Position numbers and translations under genes: made by a program
Shown here: in pieces, positions 46,596 to 55,677 of the stretch
Position numbering within the stretch: position 1 is the first letter of the stretch
Layout: each line of letters starts with the position of its first letter
The notes under the pieces: generated by a model
Database searches by the model: none
The model's input: the letters and a program-made list of their open reading frames with translations, nothing else
Told to the model about the DNA's origin: nothing
Source of the DNA: Mycolicibacterium chitae
GTDB lineage: Bacteria; Actinomycetota; Actinomycetes; Mycobacteriales; Mycobacteriaceae
Assembly (NCBI RefSeq): GCF_900637205.1
Contig: NZ_LR134355.1
Coordinates: 2,480,001-2,544,000, forward strand
DNA: 64,000 bases
Direction: 5' to 3'

Positions 46596-47054
46596 TCACG
46601 ACAGCGCGGCGGCGTTGACCGCGCCCACCGCGATCAGCGCCACCGCCGTGGCGATTGCCGCCGGATGGAGCCGCTCGTCGGTGATGAGGTCACGGAACCG
46701 GCCGGGTACGACGACTTCGAGCACCACCAGTGCGACACCCTGCAGGACGACGCCGACGATTCCGTACACGGCGGCGTCGACGAGTCCCTGGCCGAGATCA
46801 CTCGAACTGGCGATGATGGCGGTGGCGACGACGAGGGCCAGCGCCACATACATTCCGGAGGCGACGGCGACCGCGTTCGGACGGCGCTCGACGAACACCA
46901 GCTGACGCAGATTGCCTGGCGTCAACACGTCGACCATCACGAAGCCGGCCACCAGCACACCGACGCCGACGAGGAAGTAGAGGACCGCCGCGACCACGTT
47001 CTGGGCGAGGTAATCACCGCTGATGGTGCCGAACTCGATGGCGGCGATGTGCAT
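46596..47054 (-). CDS. DUF350 membrane protein
   Basis: 152 residues from ATG 47054 (GGAG upstream). Four hydrophobic helices, DUF350 family, usual partner of membrane spermidine-synthase-like proteins (Rv2600 next to Rv2601). Function unknown; presumably a membrane component of the complex. Confidence 0.85.
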   Translation of the reverse strand: MHIAAIEFGTISGDYLAQNVVAAVLYFLVGVGVLVAGFVMVDVLTPGNLRQLVFVERRPNAVAVASGMYVALALVVATAIIASSSDLGQGLVDAAVYGIVGVVLQGVALVVLEVVVPGRFRDLITDERLHPAAIATAVALIAVGAVNAAALS

Positions 47055-47092
47055 GGGATCTCCTTCGACTAGGTGGGTGTCCGGTGCGGGTG

Positions 47093-47527
47093 TCACTTTC
47101 CTCCGCCCGGGCCGCCCGGGCTACCGCCCGATCCGCCCGCAGGAGCACCTGGGTAGAAACCGGGGCCCAGGAAGATGAATGCGCCTCCGCTGTAGTTGCT
47201 GCCGCGGACGTCTTCGACCCGGATCGTGCACGGCCGGTCGTTGTCGGGGCCGACGATCACGATGTCGTCGTCGAAGCGCAGGTACTCGACGTCGCGATCG
47301 GTGGCCCTGGCCTCGGGGCGCTGATAGTCGGCGAGCCGGTCGGCCACTTCGCTGGGCGACCCGGTGCATTCGTAACTCGAGGCTTCGGCGCCATGCGAGT
47401 ACGCGGGGTAATTCTCCGCCACGTGCGTTCGAATATCCTTGGCCGCCAGCGACATTCCCAACAGCAGGCAGACCAGGCCGCCGATCGCCAGCGCGCCGGC
47501 GAGGAGGTACAGGCCGCCCTTGCTCAT
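47093..47527 (-). CDS. DUF4247 membrane-anchored protein
   Basis: 144 residues; one N-terminal membrane helix (7-28), then an extracytoplasmic domain with two Cys (C54, C100), and a Gly/Pro-rich tail ([13 protein letters not shown]). Overlaps the DUF2617 gene by 4 bases. Like Rv2599. Function unknown. Confidence 0.8.
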   Translation of the reverse strand: MSKGGLYLLAGALAIGGLVCLLLGMSLAAKDIRTHVAENYPAYSHGAEASSYECTGSPSEVADRLADYQRPEARATDRDVEYLRFDDDIVIVGPDNDRPCTIRVEDVRGSNYSGGAFIFLGPGFYPGAPAGGSGGSPGGPGGGK

Positions 47528-48036
47528 GGCGCCCACCGGCTGGCGGTGTACACCACGGTGCCGCCGGCCCCGGGCTGTGGATACAGGTGCCAGGTTTGCC
47601 ACCGCCAGCCCGCACCGTCCGGTTGGGCGCACAGCGCGGTGAGCGCCGCGTCGTCGCCGGGGAACGCGCCGCCGAGCCACTCGGGATCGCGCGCGCAGTA
47701 CTCGCGCAGCTGCCTTGCGAGTTGGCGGAACGTCGGCTCATCCTGGGTACTCATGTGCGATTCGAGCTGGTAGCCGGGGGCTTCGGCGCGTTCCGGCAGG
47801 TCGCCGCCGTGGCGGTGGGCTGTGCAGGAAACCTGTTCGGAGAAGCAGGCTTTGGGGCTCTCCACCGTGACGACGTGGGACGCGCCCAGCACGCCGAGTT
47901 GCAACGCGCCACCGTCGGGGTGGCGGATGCGCCACGTTGCCAGCGTGGGTGGGGCGGGGGCGTTGAGTGCCAGCCCAAGGCCCGCGCCGCTGACGTCGGT
48001 CGGCGACACGGCGAGTTCGTGGAGCGGCAACAGCAA
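47524..48036 (-). CDS. DUF2617 protein
   Basis: 170 residues; the likely start is TTG 48036, 2 bases after the upstream stop. Soluble, acidic, with HVVTVESPKACFSEQVSC, typical of DUF2617. Overlap with DUF4247 shows translational coupling. Like Rv2598. Unknown function. Confidence 0.75.
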   Translation of the reverse strand: MLLPLHELAVSPTDVSGAGLGLALNAPAPPTLATWRIRHPDGGALQLGVLGASHVVTVESPKACFSEQVSCTAHRHGGDLPERAEAPGYQLESHMSTQDEPTFRQLARQLREYCARDPEWLGGAFPGDDAALTALCAQPDGAGWRWQTWHLYPQPGAGGTVVYTASRWAP

Positions 48037-48038
48037 TC

Positions 48039-48650
48039 CTAGGCGTCGGCGGGGGGTGCGGGGTAGACGGTCAGTTCACCGGGCGTCACCGCGCGGCCGA
48101 GCGACACCTCCCACGCCATTTCGGGGGCCCATCGCTCGAAGCCGAGGAACGTGGTCTGCGCGCCGTCGGCGTAGTCGACATAGTCCATGTCGCCGCCGGC
48201 CGGCAGGCCCGTCGTGCCTTCGGTGGTGTAGGAGGCCCGCCCGCGTTCGGTCTCGTTGAACGTCACGCCGTCGGCCGTATGGGTCCCGCCCGGTTGCAGT
48301 GCCAGATCCTTGCGTCGCGTCCACATCGCCAACTCGAGGCGGCCCTCATCTTCCTCGACACTGAACCAGATCGGTTCGCCGTCGCCGCCCTCCAACAGGT
48401 GCTCCCACCAGACGAACGGTCCCTCGCGCATCGTGACCGATCCGCGGACGACGTAATCGATGCCGCGGTAGCTGACGATGGCGCCGGGGCCCAGCTGGCG
48501 CGGCCCGAACGTCGGCATGGTGGCGAACTTCAACGGATCTTGGCGCTCGGCCCGCTGCCGAGGCTCGTGAGGACGCTGCCGCGCTTTGGCGAACACGACG
48601 ATCGCGGCGATGAAGAAGCCGATAGCCAGCAGTATCAGCAGCGTTTCCAC
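48039..48650 (-). CDS. DUF4178 protein with N-terminal membrane helix
   Basis: 203 residues from GTG 48650. One helix (2-21) and a DUF4178 domain (about 50-195; GAIVSYRGIDYVVRGSV; WWEHLLEGG; WFSVEEDEG). First gene of the five-gene operon. Like Rv2597. Unknown function, presumably at the membrane surface. Confidence 0.78.
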   Translation of the reverse strand: METLLILLAIGFFIAAIVVFAKARQRPHEPRQRAERQDPLKFATMPTFGPRQLGPGAIVSYRGIDYVVRGSVTMREGPFVWWEHLLEGGDGEPIWFSVEEDEGRLELAMWTRRKDLALQPGGTHTADGVTFNETERGRASYTTEGTTGLPAGGDMDYVDYADGAQTTFLGFERWAPEMAWEVSLGRAVTPGELTVYPAPPADA

Positions 48651-48801
48651 GCGGCCCCTTCCCTGCGGTGTGCCGGTGATGCGGTGGTTGGTCTAGTACC
48701 GACGGTAACAGCGCGCGTGGGGACTGCTGCAATCGTCGAGTCGGCTCTCTCGGACGCGGGGCGTGGCCGCTGGCCATGTTTGTCCGAATCGGTCTCCGGG
48801 C

Positions 48802-49638
48802 ATGAACGGGGAGGGGATCATCGAAACCTCGGGATGGGGGGGACGGGTGGGCGGCAACGAACGGTCCGGTTGGGATCCGAAGTTCATCGAACAGGTCGGC
48901 AAGTGGGTCAGACCTGCCGTGCGGACGTGGTTCCGCGCCGAGGTGCGCGGCATCGAACGCATCCCGGCCGGCGGCCCGGTGTTGTTGGTGGCCAATCATT
49001 CGGGCGGCATGATCACCCCCGACGGCCTGGTGTTCGCACCCGCGTTCTACGGACATTTCGGCTACGACCGACCGTTGCACAGCCTCGCGCATTACGGCGT
49101 GGTGATGGGGCCGCTGTCGCTGGTGATGAATCGACTGGGGATCATCGAGGCCAGCCCGGACAACGCGGCCGCCGCGCTGGATGACGGCGCCGTGGTGCTC
49201 GTCTTCCCGGGCGGTGACTACGACGCGTACCGGCCCACCACGGCCGCCAACGTCATCGACTTCAACGGCCGCACCGGCTACGTCAAGACGGCCATCCGCG
49301 CCGGTGTGCCCATCGTGCCCCTCGTCTCGATCGGCGCCCAGGAGACGCAGCTGTTCCTGACCCGCGGTCACCGCCTTGCGAAGCTGTTGCGGCTGACCAA
49401 GTTTCGGCTGGAGATCGTACCGGTCAGCGTGGGCCTGCCGTTCGGCCTCAGCGTGTTCTTCCCGCCGAATCTGCCGCTGCCGTCGAAGATCGTGATGGAG
49501 GTGCTCGACCCGATCGACATCGTCGCGCAGTTCGGTGACGACCCCGACATCGATGAGGTCGACGCGCACGTGCGGGTCACGATGCAGCGGTCGCTGGACC
49601 GGCTCGCCGCGCGGCGGCGCTTTCCGGTCCTAGGCTGA
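48802..49638 (+). CDS. Phospholipid/glycerol acyltransferase-family (PlsC-like) protein
   Basis: 278 residues from ATG 48802 (GTG 48763 and GTG 48847 are alternatives). Acyltransferase motif ANHSGGMITPDG, in which His is further from Asp than in the standard HX4D, then FPGGDYDAYRP and AIRAGVPIVPLVSIG. No strong membrane helix. Mycobacterial relatives have the same modified motif and may act on other acyl acceptors. Activity is uncertain. Confidence 0.78.
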   Translation: MNGEGIIETSGWGGRVGGNERSGWDPKFIEQVGKWVRPAVRTWFRAEVRGIERIPAGGPVLLVANHSGGMITPDGLVFAPAFYGHFGYDRPLHSLAHYGVVMGPLSLVMNRLGIIEASPDNAAAALDDGAVVLVFPGGDYDAYRPTTAANVIDFNGRTGYVKTAIRAGVPIVPLVSIGAQETQLFLTRGHRLAKLLRLTKFRLEIVPVSVGLPFGLSVFFPPNLPLPSKIVMEVLDPIDIVAQFGDDPDIDEVDAHVRVTMQRSLDRLAARRRFPVLG

Positions 49639-49660
49639 AGCCACGGCAGCAGTTCCGAGG

Positions 49661-50152
49661 GTGGGAGGTGCATTGGGCACATTCGATGCTGTGCTGGACG
49701 ACGAGCGCACTCAGCTCGACGCCTTCGTCGAGGAGTACCGGAGCCTCATCCAGACCACCCTCGACGGCCTCACCGAGGAACAGGCACGGCGCCGACTGGT
49801 CCCGTCGGCGACCACGCTGCTCGGCCTGCTCAAGCACGTCACGTGGATGCAGCGGGTGTGGTTCGAGGAATCCGTCGGCGGCATGTCGCGCGTGGATCTC
49901 GGTCTGGTGGACAGCGTCGACGAGTCGTACCGGATTGCCGACGACGACACCGTCGCTTCGGTGTCGGCGGCGTTTCGGGACGCGTGCGCGACGGCCCGGG
50001 AGATTGTCGCCGGCCTGCCGTTGGAGACGGTTGCGCGGGGCCACCGCGCCGGACCGCGCACGCTGCGCTGGGTGTATCTGCAGGTCCTGCGTGAACTGGC
50101 CCACCACTGCGGGCACGCCGACATCCTGCGCGAGCAGATCCTCGCCAACTGA
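49661..50152 (+). CDS. DinB/DUF664-family protein
   Basis: 163 residues from GTG 49661; TTG 49673 is possible. Four-helix DinB fold with a possible metal site: His in LLKHVTWMQRVWF and His pair in LAHHCGHADILREQ. These proteins often are thiol-dependent (mycothiol) transferases or of unknown role. Follows the acyltransferase gene by 22 bases. Confidence 0.8.
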   Translation: MGGALGTFDAVLDDERTQLDAFVEEYRSLIQTTLDGLTEEQARRRLVPSATTLLGLLKHVTWMQRVWFEESVGGMSRVDLGLVDSVDESYRIADDDTVASVSAAFRDACATAREIVAGLPLETVARGHRAGPRTLRWVYLQVLRELAHHCGHADILREQILAN

Positions 50153-50178
50153 CTTCCGCCTTGGCGTGCAGGCCGTTG

Positions 50179-50508
50179 TCAGGCGTTGATGTGCATTGCC
50201 GCGAGCCGGTCGTCGGCGAGCTGGAAGGTGAACGTGTACGGGGTGCTGGAGCCGTTGTTGTGAAGTTGTGCGATGACGACGATCTCGTCGTCATCGGTGC
50301 GGTAGAACGTGATGATGTCGAGCTTGATGGCTTTACCGATGAATTCGGCGTTGCTCCAACGAGATATTGCATCGATGCCGCGGACCTCTCGCCCCCAGTC
50401 GGTGACGTAGCCACTGCCTGGCGCAAACTGGTCCAGGAACGCGGCGGTATCACCATTGTTGGCGGCATCGATGACACCGCGCACCGGTGCTGGTAGTTGA
50501 GTTGGCAT
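50179..50508 (-). CDS. SnoaL/NTF2-like small protein
   Basis: 109 residues. NTF2-like cone fold: AANNGDTAAFLDQFAPG; WGREVRGIDAISRWSNAEFIGK; ITFYRTDDDEIVVIAQLHN. Often a steroid-isomerase-like binding or catalytic domain; here unassigned. Convergent with the DinB gene. Confidence 0.78.
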   Translation of the reverse strand: MPTQLPAPVRGVIDAANNGDTAAFLDQFAPGSGYVTDWGREVRGIDAISRWSNAEFIGKAIKLDIITFYRTDDDEIVVIAQLHNNGSSTPYTFTFQLADDRLAAMHINA

Positions 50509-50990
50509 CGCGAACCTTTCCTTCGGTCAAGCCCGACCACATGTGCTGAGGCATGACAACGTGTCTGTGATGAGTCCCGCGTTCGTCTGCTGGAGCAGGT
50601 GGGTCATGGTAGCTCGGCTAATTCTTTGCGGCGGGGTTCGTAGGAGCGTGGGTGGCGTGGTGCTGTGGTTGCGGCGGGTCATCAGCGCCCGCCGTCTTGG
50701 GTCGTGCTGAATTCGCTTTCGGTGATGCGCAGGGTTGCGGCCAACGCGTGGCCAGTGCTTGTCGCCCAATAGTGCATGTGGTGTGCGGTTCCTCCGGTGG
50801 CAACGACGGTCGTCTACCAGCCCGGAGGTGTCTGTGTCCCGCTGATGTGGCGTCGTGTCCTGTTGAACTCGGGCGAATGCCAAATTAGTGCAAGGGAGTG
50901 CGATTCCGCAAGCGATAGCAACCTCGATGGCGTTGCCAGGGCAGTGGGCGAGGCCTTCCCAGGGACGGGCAACCGCACTTCACCCGCGCG
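50509..50990. other. 482-base stretch without a recognised gene
   Basis: Composition is less GC-rich than the rest of the window. Short open frames exist on both strands but none has a ribosome site, family motif or typical codon pattern. It may hold the promoter of the SnoaL gene and degraded sequence. Confidence 0.5.
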
Positions 50991-51398
50991 TCAGTCGCTC
51001 CGGTGATTCCAGGGCGTTGTCGCCAGCGGCGCCGGCGCCGGGAGTCGAGATTCCGGTAAGGGCGGAACAGCCTTGAGCAACGGATTGCGATCCTTGAGGG
51101 CCCCTGAGGTTCGCCCGCGGCCCCAGCCGACCATCTCGCGGTAGCCGCCGAGCAACCCGTGACCGGCGACGGCATCCTCGTCGGTGTGCGGGTTGTCCGG
51201 CCCGGCCGGCGCCGAGACGGGGGAGACGTAGAGCGCATCGACGGGGCAGTAGGCCTCGCACATGAAGCAGGTCTGGCAGTCCGACTGCCGGGCGATGACC
51301 GGGATGCCGTCCGCGCCGCGGTCGAACACATCGGTGGGGCAGACCTTGATGCACACGTCGCACGCGATGCAGGCGGTGGCGCTGACGATCTCGATCAC
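50991..51398 (-). CDS. Two-cluster [4Fe-4S] ferredoxin (AprB-like)
   Basis: 135 residues from GTG 51398, overlapping the flavoprotein stop (GTGA). Two perfect cluster motifs: C10, C13, C16, C20 and C41, C44, C47, C51, in an N-terminal half, then a unique C-terminus of about 65 residues. Similar in layout to the ferredoxin partner of APS reductase-like flavoproteins. It is coupled to the flavoprotein, so it likely carries electrons to or from it. Confidence 0.87.
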   Translation of the reverse strand: MIEIVSATACIACDVCIKVCPTDVFDRGADGIPVIARQSDCQTCFMCEAYCPVDALYVSPVSAPAGPDNPHTDEDAVAGHGLLGGYREMVGWGRGRTSGALKDRNPLLKAVPPLPESRLPAPAPLATTPWNHRSD

Positions 51399-52993
51399 GC
51401 CACGGCCTCCGACGAGATCAGCTGCGGCAGAACAGAGTCGGCGGCGGTCCACACCGCGTCCAGCCCGCCGACCAGTAGCCGGTGGGTCAACCGGTGGTCG
51501 ACGTCGGGAAGGTCCTCGCGCCGATGAATCCCGCGGGTCTCGGTGCGCGCCAGCGACGCTGCGGTGATCCACCGCGCCGCCGCGACCAGCGCGATCGCCT
51601 GCCGCGGCTTGTAGGCGTCGCGCGCCGGCACCCGGGCCAACCCGTCGGCGATGTCGCGCCACAACTTCTCGAGCGCTGCGGCGGACTCGGTGAGCCTGTC
51701 GCCGGACTTGAGGTGGCTGCGTTGCGGCGGCAGGATGTGGTCCTGCGCGGCGCGCACCACCTCATCGACGGTCGGGGCATCGCGCGGCCCGGGTCGCAGC
51801 CCCACCCGGTGCGGGGCGACCACCGGGCCGGCCACGCGCCGACGGCTGTACTCCGCGGCGCCGCGCCCGGCAAACGATCCCGACGCGATGGCCCACGATC
51901 CGTTGTGGCTGCCGCCGCCGCTGATCGAACCGGTGATCAGCTCCCTGGTGGCCGCATCGCCGGCGGCGAACAACCCGGGAACGGTGGTCGCGCAGTCGGA
52001 TCCGGTGAGCCGTAGACCGCCGGTGCCGCGCACCGAGCCCTCGTAGACCATGCGCAGCGGATAGGCGGTGACGAATGGATCGATGCCGGCCTTGTCCAAC
52101 GGCAGGAAGTAGTTCGGCTGGGCATCGCGCATGATCTGGCGGATGTGTTCGGGGGCCCGGTCCAACCGGGCGAAGACCCGTTGGCCGCGGGCCAACGCCC
52201 GCTGTGCGTCCTTGCGTCCGGCCAGCCCGAGTTGGGTGGGTAGCGGCCGGCCATGTTCGTCGTAGAAGCTGGCCCACTGCAGCATGCGGCCCTTGGTGTG
52301 AACGCCCCATTCCGGTGCCAGCGCATAGGCGGTACAGAACTCCATGCCGGACAGGTGGGCGCCCACCTCGGCGGCCATCAGGTAGCCGTCGCCGGTGTCG
52401 ACGTTGGTGCCGAACGACCCGGACAGGAATGCGGTACCCCCGGTGGCCAACACCACCGCACCGGCACCGATGCGCCATGGGCGGCCACCGTCCTGCCGGG
52501 CGATTCCGGTCGCGCCGTTGACAATTCCTTCGTCGTCAGTGGTCAGCGCGGTGGCCGGATGGTGGTCCAGGATCCGCACGCCGCTGCGGTGGGCCTTGCG
52601 CCGCATCCGACGCATGTACTCCGGCCCCTGCAGGCTGATGCGGAGTTGTCGGCCGTCGTCGCCGACGGGGAACGGGTAGCCCCAGCCGGCGAGTTGGTCG
52701 ATGCGGTCCCACGACGTGGACAGCACCCGCGCCATCCACTCGGCGTCGGTGAGTCCGCCTGCGGCAGCCTCACGTTCCCGCAGCGATTCGTCGCGGCGGC
52801 GACCGGGCGGGATCAGCCAGAGATTGTTACCGCCGGCGGCGGTCGCGCCGCTGGTCCCGCAATACCCCTTGTCCACCAGCGTGACTCGGCTGCCGGCCTC
52901 AGTGGCGGCTATCGCGGCCCAGGTGGCCGCCGGACCGCCGCCGATCACCAGGACGTCGGTGTGATGGGTGTCGACGTCACCGGCTGCGGTCAT
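51395..52993 (-). CDS. FAD-dependent oxidoreductase (AprA/fumarate-reductase flavoprotein-like)
   Basis: 532 residues from ATG 52993. FAD Rossmann VLVIGGGPAATWAAIAATEAG, then TSGATAAGGNNLW and a C-terminal second FAD segment (PGLFAAGDAATRELITGSISGGG). Belongs to the succinate dehydrogenase/APS-reductase alpha family. Overlaps the ABC ATPase by 17 bases and the ferredoxin by 4, so it is in one operon with a sulfonate-type importer. It probably oxidises or reduces an imported compound. Confidence 0.85.
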   Translation of the reverse strand: MTAAGDVDTHHTDVLVIGGGPAATWAAIAATEAGSRVTLVDKGYCGTSGATAAGGNNLWLIPPGRRRDESLREREAAAGGLTDAEWMARVLSTSWDRIDQLAGWGYPFPVGDDGRQLRISLQGPEYMRRMRRKAHRSGVRILDHHPATALTTDDEGIVNGATGIARQDGGRPWRIGAGAVVLATGGTAFLSGSFGTNVDTGDGYLMAAEVGAHLSGMEFCTAYALAPEWGVHTKGRMLQWASFYDEHGRPLPTQLGLAGRKDAQRALARGQRVFARLDRAPEHIRQIMRDAQPNYFLPLDKAGIDPFVTAYPLRMVYEGSVRGTGGLRLTGSDCATTVPGLFAAGDAATRELITGSISGGGSHNGSWAIASGSFAGRGAAEYSRRRVAGPVVAPHRVGLRPGPRDAPTVDEVVRAAQDHILPPQRSHLKSGDRLTESAAALEKLWRDIADGLARVPARDAYKPRQAIALVAAARWITAASLARTETRGIHRREDLPDVDHRLTHRLLVGGLDAVWTAADSVLPQLISSEAVA

Positions 52994-53714
52994 GACCGAC
53001 CTCCTCCCGTACACCAAGTTCGGCGAGCAATACGCGGCGCAGGTCGTCGAAACCGTCGTCGCCGCGGCTGCGCGGGAACGGCAGATCGACGCGGCGATCC
53101 AGCGACACCTTTCCGTCGGAGAGGACCACCACGCGGTCGGCGAGCAGGATCGCCTCGTCGACGTCGTGGGTGACGTGCAGGACCGCCATGTGCCGACGAG
53201 CCCACAGCTCGTGCAGCAGGCGGTACATCTTGAGTCGAGTGAGCGCATCCAACGCGCCGAACGGCTCGTCGAGCAACAGCAGGTCGGGTTCGCGGACCAA
53301 GGCCCGCGCCAGCGAAACACGTTGGGCCTCACCGCCGGACAGCGCCAGCGGCCACGATTTCGCCTTGTCGGACAACCCGACCTCGTCGAGTGCGGCCTGT
53401 CCGCGGGCGGCCCGGCTAGGCGTGTCCGGGCCGGCATCGGGCAGGGCGAAGATGACGTTGGCCAGCGCGCGGCGCCAGGGGAGCAGGCGTGGATTCTGGA
53501 AGACCACCGCGCGCGAGCGCGGCACGATCACCGAGCCGTCGGCCTGCTTGTCCAGGCCGGCCAGAATCCGCAACAGGGTGCTCTTGCCCGAACCGGAACG
53601 GCCCAGCATGGCGACGAATTCACCGTCGGCGATGTCCAGATCGAGACCGTCGAGGACCTGCTGCTCGCCGAAGGCGCGACTCAGCCCGCGGGCCTTGACC
53701 ACCGCAGCGGTCAT
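52977..53714 (-). CDS. ABC transporter ATPase, SsuB/TauB type
   Basis: 245 residues. Walker A GRSGSGKST, signature LSGGEAQRVSLA, Walker B LLLDEPFGALDALTR and switch His VTHDVDEA are intact. Nitrate/sulfonate/taurine importer subfamily. Overlaps the permease by 4 bases (ATGA) and the flavoprotein gene by 17. Confidence 0.92.
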   Translation of the reverse strand: MTAAVVKARGLSRAFGEQQVLDGLDLDIADGEFVAMLGRSGSGKSTLLRILAGLDKQADGSVIVPRSRAVVFQNPRLLPWRRALANVIFALPDAGPDTPSRAARGQAALDEVGLSDKAKSWPLALSGGEAQRVSLARALVREPDLLLLDEPFGALDALTRLKMYRLLHELWARRHMAVLHVTHDVDEAILLADRVVVLSDGKVSLDRRVDLPFPRSRGDDGFDDLRRVLLAELGVREEVGHDRSR

Positions 53715-54580
53715 ACCGTGCCCTCGAAACCGGTAAATCCGTTGCGCCAGGACAACAGCAGCCGCTCGAGCAGGCGCACCAGCGCATAGGAGACGATACC
53801 GAGCACCGCGTAGATGACGATCACCAGCAGCGAGACGTCGAACTGCAGATTGGTCTGAGCGCGCGACATCAGATACCCGATGCCCTCGGTGGTGTTGATC
53901 ATCTCGGCGAAGATCAGGCTCAACCAGGCGCTGGAAAGCCCAAGGCGCAGACCGATGAGGAAGTTCGGCATCGCGCCGGGCAGGATCACCTGCGTGATCA
54001 GCGTGGAGCGCCGCGCCTCGAGGGTCTGCGCCATCTCCACCAGTTGCTGGTCCACGCCGCGGATGCCGGAATAGGTGTTGATGTAGATCGCGATCGCGAC
54101 GCCCAGGGTGATGAGCACGATCTTCGGCCCCTCGCCGATGCCCATCCAGATGATCAGCAGCGGAGTGAGCGCGAAGTTCGGGACGGCCTTGAGGATCTGC
54201 ATGCTCCAGTCGAGCAGGTCCTCACCCGTGCGGGTCAGTCCGGCCAGGACCGCCAGCACCACCCCCAGGGTGACGCCCAGGACGGTGCCGATCAGCACCC
54301 GGGTGGTCGAGGTGCCCACGTGCAGGGCGAGTTGGCCTTCGGTCAGCAGCTGCCAGGCGGTGACGGCCACGTCCGACGGCGGCGGGAAGAGGTCCTCGTT
54401 GAGCAGTCCGGTGGCCGAGCCGATGCCCCAGGCGGCCAGGATCAACAGCGGGCTTGCCATCCGGCGGACCGGACGCGGGATCCGCGCCCAGAGACCGCGT
54501 CGGCGGCCGTTGTCGACGATGACATCGACCAACTCTGGGGCGGGAGCCTCGCGACGTTGCTGCGCGGCGACGGCGGTCAC
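53711..54580 (-). CDS. ABC transporter permease, SsuC/TauC type
   Basis: 289 residues from GTG 54580, coupled to the binding-protein gene by a GTGA overlap. Six or so membrane helices; the EAA loop is in EMAQTLEARRSTLITQVILPGAMPN. Together with the ATPase and the binding lipoprotein it forms an importer of small organosulfur or similar anions. Confidence 0.9.
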   Translation of the reverse strand: MTAVAAQQRREAPAPELVDVIVDNGRRRGLWARIPRPVRRMASPLLILAAWGIGSATGLLNEDLFPPPSDVAVTAWQLLTEGQLALHVGTSTTRVLIGTVLGVTLGVVLAVLAGLTRTGEDLLDWSMQILKAVPNFALTPLLIIWMGIGEGPKIVLITLGVAIAIYINTYSGIRGVDQQLVEMAQTLEARRSTLITQVILPGAMPNFLIGLRLGLSSAWLSLIFAEMINTTEGIGYLMSRAQTNLQFDVSLLVIVIYAVLGIVSYALVRLLERLLLSWRNGFTGFEGTV

Positions 54581-55551
54581 GACCGCGCTCCGGCCCACTC
54601 ACGCACGTCGAACTGATTCTCCAGGGACCCGTCGGCCACGAGGAACTCGTAGGCGGCCTGCAGCTGGTCGACGCCGTCCTTCGGGAACGGTTCGGTGTTG
54701 AACTCCTCGGGACCGATCGCCTCCCGGACGAATTCGACGTCGGTGCCGTCGGTCTTGGCGACCCAGTCCGTGTACGCGTCGAAGTTGTCCTGGATGTCAC
54801 GGTTGACCGCGGTGACGGCCGTGGCCCAGGCCTCGGCGAAGCCGGGGTGCTGCTCGAGGAACGGAGCCAGACCGATGGTCGCGCCGGCGTAGCCCAGGCC
54901 GTGGTTGGACAGGCTGTCGATGAGCGGGAAGCCCTTGTGCTGCAGTTCGAAAGCGCTGGCTCCGCTCACCGAGGTGGCGGCGATCTCGCCCGAGCTCAGG
55001 CCGGCGATCGACTCCGGCGTGGGCACGTCCCGCACCTGGATCTGGTCGGTGAGTCCGGCCGCGTCGATGAGCTGTCGGGCCGAGCGATCGCGGACCGTGC
55101 CCTGCGGCGCGGTCACCGCCTTGCCCACCAGACCCTCGATATCGGTCGGTCCGCCCTTGGCGCCCACCAGCCACACATCGCTGTTGATCGAATCAAGGGC
55201 CAGCAGCACCACTTTCGGGTCCCTGCTGCGGGCCCGCAGCGCCGGGTTGTCGCCAATGGCCGCGACGTCGACGGCACCGGCGATCAACGCGGACGCGACA
55301 TCGCTGCCGGACTGGAAGAACGCGTACTCGATCTTGCCGACGCCGGCCGCCTTGAGTTCTTCGGCGAGGATGCCCTCCTTGTCGCCCCAGCCCAGCGACC
55401 CGGCGGGGGTGCCGGTCGTGGAGGTGGCGCCGATGCGCAGCGTGTAGCCGCCCGGGTCACCGCCGTCACCGCCGTCACCGCCGCCGCCACAGGCGACGGC
55501 CGAACCGAGGACAGCAAGCGTCAGGGCGGTGCGCACTAAGTGGCGGAACAT
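54577..55551 (-). CDS. ABC transporter substrate-binding lipoprotein, SsuA-like
   Basis: 324 residues. Lipobox GSAVAC (Cys21), a Gly/Asp-rich linker, then a NMT1/SsuA-like binding fold (RIGATSTTGTPAGSLGWGDKEG; IEYAFFQSGSDVASALIAGAVDVAAIGDNPAL). Ribosome site GGAGG 7 bases upstream. Substrate class inferred as sulfonate-like or nitrile/thiocyanate-like from the operon. Confidence 0.88.
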   Translation of the reverse strand: MFRHLVRTALTLAVLGSAVACGGGGDGGDGGDPGGYTLRIGATSTTGTPAGSLGWGDKEGILAEELKAAGVGKIEYAFFQSGSDVASALIAGAVDVAAIGDNPALRARSRDPKVVLLALDSINSDVWLVGAKGGPTDIEGLVGKAVTAPQGTVRDRSARQLIDAAGLTDQIQVRDVPTPESIAGLSSGEIAATSVSGASAFELQHKGFPLIDSLSNHGLGYAGATIGLAPFLEQHPGFAEAWATAVTAVNRDIQDNFDAYTDWVAKTDGTDVEFVREAIGPEEFNTEPFPKDGVDQLQAAYEFLVADGSLENQFDVREWAGARS

Positions 55552-55565
55552 GAAGGGGCCTCCGG

Positions 55566-55593
55566 GGGGTTGCCGATGAGCACGGATGACCCC
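55566..55593 (-). promoter_or_regulatory. Hairpin in the leader of the binding-protein gene
   Basis: On the minus strand GGGGT pairs with ACCCC around a loop of 18 bases, just upstream of the GGAGG ribosome site. It might affect translation or be a terminator between the hydratase genes and the ABC genes. No riboswitch class recognised. Confidence 0.3.
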
Positions 55594-55677
55594 AAGTAGA
55601 TGCCGTGGCGCCGCCGCAGACCATGGTTGGAATCGGCCTGACTGGAAATGTCGGCGGGGACCGCAGTGCCAGGGCGG

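Noticed and set aside
50509..50990. Transposase remnant
   Set aside because: Translations in all frames gave no DDE, serine or tyrosine recombinase motif. Kept only as a gene-poor stretch.
55552..55677. Possible SAM-type riboswitch (CATCGGCAACC-like segment) ahead of the sulfur-type binding protein
   Set aside because: Only a short resemblance. The P1 stem and core pairings of SAM-I or SAM-IV could not be drawn from this sequence.
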